From positions 1 to 9,722 of the forward strand of contig JALONY010000056.1 in assembly GCA_025454715.1 (NCBI GenBank): a stretch of DNA of 9,722 nucleotides, read 5' to 3'. This document shows positions 4,885 to 9,722 of the stretch, piece by piece. Origin of the DNA: Anaerolineae bacterium (GTDB lineage Bacteria; Chloroflexota; Anaerolineae; Aggregatilineales; Phototrophicaceae). How positions within the stretch are numbered: the stretch's first letter is position 1; every line of letters starts with the position of its first letter. The notes beneath the pieces were generated by a model. It searched no databases, was not told the origin of the DNA, and saw only the letters and a program-made list of their open reading frames with translations. The position numbers and the translations under genes are program-made.

Positions 4885-5280
4885 GTGAACCGCACAACTG
4901 TATGGATTTCCGCTGGGTTGGTGGCTATCGGGATTGCGACGGCGGTCTTCGTGCTGCGCGGCGGCATCGATGGGTTCGGGATTGCGGTGGTGGCCGCGCT
5001 GTTCGCTGTCGATCTGGTCGGGGTGTATTTCATCATGCAATACGGCCTCTCGCACGACGGCCTGCCGCACGTCGATAAGGCCGACGACGCCGAGTCGGTG
5101 CAAAAACTGCGCCAGATGAACGCGCAACGCATCGCCAAAATCGAGGCTGGGCGCGCCCGTGCCGCCTTGACCGCAGGCACCGACAAGCCCGCCGCCGAGG
5201 CCGCCCCTGCGGCGCCCAAGCGTGCCGCCTCGCGCCGCCGCGCTGCCCCCGAGGGTGAAGCCGCGCCCGCTGCCGAGTAA
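4885..5280 (+). CDS. Small two-helix membrane protein with Ala/Pro/Arg-rich tail
   Basis: The protein has 131 residues and is not recognised as a named family. Two hydrophobic segments (about 7-24 and 31-52) are joined by a short RGGIDG turn. A charged helical stretch follows (about 64-95, DKADDAESVQKLRQMNAQRIAKIEAGRA in part) and then a low-complexity tail of Ala, Pro, Lys, Arg and Glu (about 96-131). This predicts a hairpin in the membrane with a cytoplasmic C-terminal tail. The start is GTG at 4885, with AGGTGAG a few bases upstream. A start further out would enter the non-coding leader. It is the first gene of an operon. acpS starts 7 bp after its stop and shows no ribosome-binding site of its own, so the two are probably translationally coupled. 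A role in lipid or ACP metabolism would be guilt by association only. Confidence 0.75.
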   Translation: MNRTTVWISAGLVAIGIATAVFVLRGGIDGFGIAVVAALFAVDLVGVYFIMQYGLSHDGLPHVDKADDAESVQKLRQMNAQRIAKIEAGRARAALTAGTDKPAAEAAPAAPKRAASRRRAAPEGEAAPAAE

Positions 5281-5287
5281 CCCCACC

Positions 5288-5674
5288 GTGATTCGCTGCG
5301 GGGTAGACCTGCTGGCGATTGAGCGCGTCAGAGAGGGCATCGACCGATTGGGCGAGCGCTATCTGGCGCGCTTTTTTACGCCTGCCGAGCGCGCCGATTG
5401 CCAAGACAAGCCGCACCGCCTCGCAGCGCGCATCGCCGCCAAAGAGGCCGTCTCGAAGGTGTTCGGCACCGGCATCGGGGACATTGGCTGGAAAGACATC
5501 GAAATCACGTCCGACCTGCGCGGGCGTCCGGTCTTGACCTTGCACGGGAAGGCGGCGGAGCTGGCCGCCGCGCTTGGCCTGACCGAGTGGGACATCAGCT
5601 TATCGCACACCGATGAGACCGCGATGGCGATGGCCGTCGCCACCGGCACCCCACCCCGAAAAGACACCCCATGA
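5288..5674 (+). CDS. acpS: Holo-[acyl-carrier-protein] synthase
   Basis: The protein has 128 residues, within the usual AcpS range of about 120-130. It should transfer 4'-phosphopantetheine from CoA to the serine of apo-ACP, which activates fatty acid synthesis in the cytoplasm. Conserved sequences are CGVDLLAIERV (metal-binding D7), RFFTPAERADC, RIAAKEAVSKVFGTGIG (metal-binding E53, then the FGTG loop), DIEITSDLRGRPVLTLHG and DISLSHTDETAMAMAVA (the SLSH motif, 104-107). The GTG at 5288 is chosen because the family begins within a few residues of the conserved GVD. The frame is open further upstream, but that part overlaps the preceding gene and is Pro/Arg-rich. No Shine-Dalgarno is evident at 5288, so coupling to the upstream gene is likely. 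The stop overlaps the next start by 4 bp (ATGA, 5671-5674). Confidence 0.95.
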   Translation: MIRCGVDLLAIERVREGIDRLGERYLARFFTPAERADCQDKPHRLAARIAAKEAVSKVFGTGIGDIGWKDIEITSDLRGRPVLTLHGKAAELAAALGLTEWDISLSHTDETAMAMAVATGTPPRKDTP

Positions 5675-6855
5675 CCGTTTTGACCCCCGCGTTGGTCACG
5701 CGCAGCTTGCGCTTGCAGGCCGCGTATAGCTTCTTGACCGATTTCCGGTTTTATGCCCCCATCGCCATCTTGTATTATGCCGAGGTGACCGGCTCGTTCG
5801 CGTTGGCCGGTTTGGTGATGTCGGTGTTCATGCTGTCGTCGGTGGTGCTAGAGGTGCCGACCGGCGTGTTTTCGGACATGGTTGGGCGCAAGGGCACCCT
5901 GATGGCCGGTGCGGTGGCCTTGTTGCTGGCGGTGGTGGCGTATGGCTTGGCCGATGGGTTGCCGTTGCTGTTGGTCGGGGCGTGCCTCGAGGGCTTGTGC
6001 CAATCGCTGTTCAGCGGCAACAACGACGCGCTGTTGATGGACACTTTGACCGAGGTCGGGCGTGAGGGCGAGTTCGCTGAATTGACCGGGCGGATTAACT
6101 CGGCGCTCCAGTTCGGGGCGGCCTTGTCGGCGGGCGTGGGCGGGGTGATTGCGGCCATCTTCGGCTTGCGGGCGGCGGTGTTGGTCAGCATCGTGCCACA
6201 GGTGATAGGGGTGTTGGTCACGCTGTTCGTGCCCGCCCCGCGCTCGCATGAGGTGGTCGAGTCGCCTTTTAAGCACCTGCGCGAGGCGGTGCGCCTGACC
6301 CTGACCAACCCCAAATTGCGCGCCCTCAACGCCGGTCATATCGTCCGCACGGCCTTCGGCGAGGCCGGTTTCGAGTTTCGCGGGGTGTTCATCCAGACCT
6401 TGTGGCCGTTGTGGACGATCGGGTGGGTGCGGGGCGGCAACAACTTCGGGGCGTCGCTGAGCTATTTCTTCAGCGGTCGGCTGGTGCGGCGGTTCGGCGC
6501 GCTCAACATCGTGACGGCGGTCATCCCGTTCAGCGTGTTTTGTCACGTGCTGTCGCTGGTGCTCAACAATGTCATCTCGCCCCTTCTGACCATCCTGCCC
6601 TCGGTGACGTATGGGGTGTATCGGGTGTCGGTGTCGTCGCTGATGCAGCGCGAGTTTTCGCCCGCGCACCGCGCCACCATGGGGTCGGTCGGGGCGCTGG
6701 GGGTTAGCTTGGTGTTCGGGCTGGCGTCGTTGCTGATTGGCGGCTTGGCCGATGCGTTCGGCATCATCGTGGCGTTGCTGGTGATGCAAGCAGGCCAATT
6801 GTGCTCGGTCTTCTTCTTCCGGCGGGCGTTCGAGCCGTCACCCACCCAGACCTAG
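5671..6855 (+). CDS. MFS transporter
   Basis: A 394-residue polytopic protein with about 12 hydrophobic segments in two halves. It has the major facilitator motif A between helices 2 and 3: GVFSDMVGRKGTLM, with G65, D69, G72, R73 and K74. A hydrophilic central loop (about residues 188-220, APRSHEVVESPFKHLREA) separates the halves. The second half repeats the fold, with a weaker motif A-like SGRLVRRFG stretch. It is probably a proton-coupled exporter of small molecules in the cytoplasmic membrane. The substrate cannot be read from the sequence. It is translationally coupled to acpS through the ATGA overlap. No terminator is visible after its stop, and the next promoter begins 2 bp later, so some read-through into the kinase fusion gene is possible. 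Confidence 0.9.
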   Translation: MTVLTPALVTRSLRLQAAYSFLTDFRFYAPIAILYYAEVTGSFALAGLVMSVFMLSSVVLEVPTGVFSDMVGRKGTLMAGAVALLLAVVAYGLADGLPLLLVGACLEGLCQSLFSGNNDALLMDTLTEVGREGEFAELTGRINSALQFGAALSAGVGGVIAAIFGLRAAVLVSIVPQVIGVLVTLFVPAPRSHEVVESPFKHLREAVRLTLTNPKLRALNAGHIVRTAFGEAGFEFRGVFIQTLWPLWTIGWVRGGNNFGASLSYFFSGRLVRRFGALNIVTAVIPFSVFCHVLSLVLNNVISPLLTILPSVTYGVYRVSVSSLMQREFSPAHRATMGSVGALGVSLVFGLASLLIGGLADAFGIIVALLVMQAGQLCSVFFFRRAFEPSPTQT

Positions 6856-6857
6856 AC

Positions 6858-6886
6858 TTCACACCCGCCCCGATGTGCCCTAGAAT
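6858..6886 (+). promoter_or_regulatory. Promoter of the proB-cysC fusion gene
   Basis: TTCACA (6858-6863, 5 of 6 matches to TTGACA) and TAGAAT (6881-6886, 5 of 6 matches to TATAAT) are separated by exactly 17 bp. The predicted transcript start is near 6893, giving a leader of about 40 nt. This is the best promoter match in the window and shows that the kinase gene is not simply the tail of the acpS operon. Confidence 0.7.
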
Positions 6887-6932
6887 CGCGCCGGTCGGGA
6901 GTTTATAGCGCGCAAAAAGGCAGTCATCCATC

Positions 6933-8567
6933 ATGCAGGGCAAGCGTCAGCGGTTGGTCGTCAAAATCGGCACGAGCAGTCTCACGGGTGGTACCCCCGC
7001 CCTCGACCGCGCCCGAATGTTGGAGTTCGTGCAGCAGGTGGCGCGCCTGCACAAGACCGGCCATCAGGTGGTGGTCGTGACCAGCGGGGCGCAGGCGGCA
7101 GGTCGCGAGTTGCTCAATTGGCCGACCCTCGACCGCTCGGTGCCCGCCAAGCAGATGCTCAGCGCGGTCGGGCAGAGCCAGCTCATGCACATTTATTCAG
7201 AGTTGTTCGATATCTTCAGCATCGTGGTGGCGCAGGTGCTGTTGACCCGTGACGACCTGACCCACCGCACGCGCTACCTGAACGCCCGCGACGCGCTGTT
7301 GGCCTTGATTGACCGGCGCATCATCCCAATCGTCAACGAGAACGACACCATCGCCACCAAAGAGATTCGGGTGGGCGACAACGATAACCTATCGGCGTTG
7401 GTGGCCAGCACGGTCGATGCCGACACGCTGATTTTGCTGACCGACCAACAAGGGTTGTTCACCGCCGACCCGCGCAAGAACCCCAACGCCACGCTGATTC
7501 AAGAGGTCGAGCGCATCGATGACTCGATTTATGCGCTGGCGGGCGGCACCGGCACGCGCTTGGGCACCGGCGGCATGATGACCAAAATCGAGGCGGCGCA
7601 CACCGCCACCCGCGCCGGTGTGGCCTGCGTGATTGCCAACGGGGGTGAGCCGGACGTGTTGGGGCGGGTGGTGCGTGGCGAGAAGCTGGGCACGCGCTTT
7701 CACCCCTCGGCAGACCTGCCCGAAAGCAAAAAGCGCTGGTTGCTGACCGACAAGCCGCACGGCACGTTGCGGGTCGATGAGGGCGCGGCGCGCATTTTGG
7801 TCGAGCGCAAGGTTAGCTTGTTGCCGGTCGGCGTGACGGCGGTCGTCGGCCATTTCGAGCGGGGCGAGACGGTGGCCATCGTCGGCCCCGACGGGCGCAA
7901 GGTGGCGCACGGCCTGAGCAATTACGACGCCGAAGACCTCGCCCGCATCTGTGGCATGAAGTCCGACCGCATCATCGACATCTGTGAGCATGTGCCGTGT
8001 GAGGGGAAGACCAAAATGACCGAGACCAAGCTGCACCCGGGCTGGGTGCTGTGGATGAGTGGCTTGTCGGGGGCGGGCAAGACCACGATTGCGCTGGCGC
8101 TGGACAAGCGCTTGCGGGCGCGGGGCGTCCGCACCGAGCGGCTGGATGGCGACGTGGTGCGCGAGGGCTTGACCCGTGACCTCGGCTTCAGCAAGGAAGA
8201 CCGCCAGAAGAACATCGAGCGCGTCACGTTCGTGGCCAAATTGCTCAGCCGCAACAACGTCGGGGTGGTGTGCTCGTTCATCTCGCCCTACCAGTCGATG
8301 CGCGACCACGTGCGCGCCGAGGTCACGAATTACATCGAGGCGTTCATCGACGCCCCGTTGGAGGTGGTGGAAGGGCGTGACGTGAAGGGCTGGTACAAGA
8401 AGGCACGGGCGGGCGAGGTGCAAAACTTCACCGGCATCAACGACCCGTTCGAGCCGCCCGCCTCGCCCGATATCCACATCCGCACCGACCAGCTCAGCCT
8501 CGAGGAGTCGGTCGATAGCATTGTGGCCTACCTCGAGTCGGCTGGGTATATCCCGCCCGCCGAGTAA
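6933..8567 (+). CDS. proB-cysC: Fused glutamate 5-kinase (ProB) and adenylylsulfate kinase (CysC)
   Basis: A single 544-codon frame. Residues 7-260 are the ProB amino acid kinase domain, which phosphorylates glutamate in proline synthesis. Key sequences are VVKIGTSSLTGG, VVTSGAQAAGRE, QMLSAVGQSQLM, LLTRDD, IPIVNENDTIA, VGDNDNLSALVA, LLTDQQGLFTADPR and GTGGMMTKI. Residues 267-350 are the PUA domain (KKRWLL…VDEGA…GHFERGE…VAHGLSNY). The usual ProB ending (HRDN/HRDD-type tail) is missing: after KSDRIIDICEHVPCEGKTK the frame runs straight into CysC. Residues 362-544 are a complete APS kinase, making PAPS from APS and ATP. Its motifs are the Walker A GLSGAGKTT (377-385), RLDGDVVREGL, LGFSKEDRQKNIERV, FISPYQS, the RDVKGWYKKARAGEVQNFTGIND signature and a GYI-type end. 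The first ATG (6933) has only a weak AAGG 12 nt upstream. An internal ATG (8016) with GAGGGG upstream could also give free CysC. Confidence 0.93.
   Translation: MQGKRQRLVVKIGTSSLTGGTPALDRARMLEFVQQVARLHKTGHQVVVVTSGAQAAGRELLNWPTLDRSVPAKQMLSAVGQSQLMHIYSELFDIFSIVVAQVLLTRDDLTHRTRYLNARDALLALIDRRIIPIVNENDTIATKEIRVGDNDNLSALVASTVDADTLILLTDQQGLFTADPRKNPNATLIQEVERIDDSIYALAGGTGTRLGTGGMMTKIEAAHTATRAGVACVIANGGEPDVLGRVVRGEKLGTRFHPSADLPESKKRWLLTDKPHGTLRVDEGAARILVERKVSLLPVGVTAVVGHFERGETVAIVGPDGRKVAHGLSNYDAEDLARICGMKSDRIIDICEHVPCEGKTKMTETKLHPGWVLWMSGLSGAGKTTIALALDKRLRARGVRTERLDGDVVREGLTRDLGFSKEDRQKNIERVTFVAKLLSRNNVGVVCSFISPYQSMRDHVRAEVTNYIEAFIDAPLEVVEGRDVKGWYKKARAGEVQNFTGINDPFEPPASPDIHIRTDQLSLEESVDSIVAYLESAGYIPPAE
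8001..8018 (+). promoter_or_regulatory. Internal ribosome-binding site and ATG at the ProB/CysC junction
   Basis: GAGGGG (8001-8006) stands 9 nt before the in-frame ATG 8016-8018 (Met362 of the fusion), at the natural N-terminus of a stand-alone CysC (183 residues from there). It matches consensus better than the site before the fusion's own start. In the +1 frame the ATG overlaps a TGA (ATGA), the same overlap used between acpS and the MFS gene. Confidence 0.5.
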
Positions 8568-8574
8568 GGGGGCG

Positions 8575-9722
8575 ATGCCCGTGCGCCTCCCGACCCTGAC
8601 CCTGCGCCAGACCCTCGTTTGGTCGGCGATGATGATCGCGTTGCTGATTGGGGCGCGCCCGTATGTGGCCGACTCCGACATGCCGTGGCACATCGTCAGC
8701 GGCCAAGTCATGCTCCAGACCGGCGATGTCATCCGCGGCGACGTGTTCAGCCACACGTTGCCGGGGGTGTTGCGCCCGCACCACGAGTGGGGCACCCAAG
8801 TGATGTTCGGGGTGCTTTACAACCTGTTCGGGCATGTCGGCCCCCAGTTGATGTCGATGTTCTTCACCGTCACGGTGGCGTTTTTGTCGTTTCGGCTGAT
8901 GCGCGGCAACCTGAGCGTGCGCTTGTTCTTGGTGTTGCTGGCGGTGGCCGTCACCCCCACGCTCATCATGGCGCGCCCACAAGGCTGGATGCTGATTTTT
9001 GCCCTCATCCTCACCAGCATGGTGCTGTATCGCAAGCCCAGCCCGCGCTGGGTTCCGGTGATGATGTTGGTCTGGATCAACATCCACGGCGGCTGGATGA
9101 CCGGCTACCTGATTTTGGGCGCGGGCATCTTTGCCGAGACGGTGCGGCTGGTGTTGCGGCGCGGCGGGGATGTGGCGTGGTGGCGTCGCCTGACGCTGTG
9201 GACTGCCGTCAGCGTGCCGTTGCTGTGGGTCAACCCGTATGGTTTTGACCAGATTTGGGTGTTCTTCGACACGTTCACGCAGGCGGCGCGCCCGTTCATC
9301 ACCGAGTGGAACCCGCTCAACGTGATTTCGAGCAACGGCGCGGCCTATGTCGCCTTGCTGTACATCGGGGCGGTCACGTTGCTGGGCAAGTTCCGCACCA
9401 TCGGCCTGACCGAGGCGTTGCTGTTGATTGGGTTTGCGGTCTGGTCGCTGACCACGGCGCGCATCACGGTGCTGTACGCCTTGATTGCGCCGGTGATTTT
9501 GGCACCGCACGTCACCGCCTTTGCCGAGCGCGTGGTGCCGCGCCTGATGCTGCGCGAGTATCAACTCGATAGGCCGTTGCGGGTCGGGTGGGTGTTTGCG
9601 GCGGTCATGAGCGGGCTGGTGGTGCTGGCGCTGTGGGTCAATATGCAACCGGAGCAGTTGCGCCGCGTGATGCGCGAGAGCAATTATCCGGTCGATGCGG
9701 TCGATTTCTTGCGCGCCGAGCT
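8575..9722 (+). CDS. Polytopic membrane protein, GT-C-like, 3' end beyond the window
   Basis: The frame is open from ATG 8575 to the window edge (382 complete codons). About nine to ten hydrophobic segments alternate with short loops. The first presumed extracytoplasmic loop carries VADSDMPWHIVSGQ, with D33 and D35, then W38-H39, then GDVFSHTLPG (56-64) and HHEWGTQ (69-75). I know this pattern (D-x-D…WH…G…DxFS-T…EW) from a widespread family of uncharacterised membrane proteins. Its acidic pair in the first loop resembles GT-C glycosyltransferases, so lipid-linked sugar transfer is a possible role (inference). The last visible residues, YPVDAVDFLRAE, precede the C-terminal part, which lies outside the window. 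The ATG is only 2 nt after AGGGGG (8567-8572). The in-frame GTG at 8581 has better spacing (8 nt) and may be the true start. It lies 7 bp after the fusion gene and is probably co-transcribed with it. Confidence 0.75.
   Translation, partial: MPVRLPTLTLRQTLVWSAMMIALLIGARPYVADSDMPWHIVSGQVMLQTGDVIRGDVFSHTLPGVLRPHHEWGTQVMFGVLYNLFGHVGPQLMSMFFTVTVAFLSFRLMRGNLSVRLFLVLLAVAVTPTLIMARPQGWMLIFALILTSMVLYRKPSPRWVPVMMLVWINIHGGWMTGYLILGAGIFAETVRLVLRRGGDVAWWRRLTLWTAVSVPLLWVNPYGFDQIWVFFDTFTQAARPFITEWNPLNVISSNGAAYVALLYIGAVTLLGKFRTIGLTEALLLIGFAVWSLTTARITVLYALIAPVILAPHVTAFAERVVPRLMLREYQLDRPLRVGWVFAAVMSGLVVLALWVNMQPEQLRRVMRESNYPVDAVDFLRAE

Noticed and set aside
8494..9648. A 384-codon open frame on the minus strand opposite the last gene
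   Set aside because: The opposite strand gives a clear multi-helix membrane protein with conserved motifs. The minus-strand product is His/Arg/Gln-rich and has no hydrophobic pattern or motif.

Overview
The window is GC-rich bacterial DNA. No taxon-specific marker settles the host. The dispersed C-rich and 'GGGGCGCAGC' palindrome repeats at 4324-4617, together with the overall protein style, look like Chloroflexota. That assignment rests on pattern recognition only. Coding is dense. The first 1.9 kb is read on the minus strand, and everything after about 2.4 kb is read on the plus strand.

Layout: (1) 44-1832, minus strand: dnaN (DNA polymerase III sliding clamp) with a strong Shine-Dalgarno, a TATAAT box upstream and a textbook hairpin terminator. 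Downstream is a separately promoted stand-alone response-regulator receiver protein. (2) 1833-2498: a long divergent intergenic region holding a strong hairpin, tiny ORFs with unusually good ribosome-binding sites and a 31-bp near-perfect palindrome. (3) 2499-4328, plus strand: a two-gene operon of a winged-helix protein with a beta-rich C-terminal domain and a PlsC-type acyltransferase, in which the catalytic HX4D motif reads HX4E. (4) 4324-4801: a repeat island. An 87-bp unit is duplicated with a 140-bp period, a partial copy supplies the acyltransferase stop codon, and a cluster of four hairpins follows. (5) 4808-6855: a promoter and a tight operon of a small two-helix membrane protein, acpS (holo-ACP synthase) and an MFS transporter. 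(6) 6858-8567: a near-consensus promoter driving one 544-codon ORF that joins a full glutamate 5-kinase (ProB, with PUA domain) to a full adenylylsulfate kinase (CysC). (7) 8575 to the window edge: a polytopic membrane protein, incomplete at its 3' end.

Functionally this is mostly housekeeping: replication, phospholipid acylation, acyl-carrier-protein activation, proline synthesis and sulfate activation. The main anomaly is the in-frame ProB-CysC fusion, which joins two kinases of unrelated pathways and has a good internal ribosome-binding site and ATG at the junction. Other points worth a second look are the HX4E acyltransferase, the palindrome flip between the repeat copies, the tandem hairpins at 4626-4698 and the unexplained 1.9-2.5 kb intergenic region.
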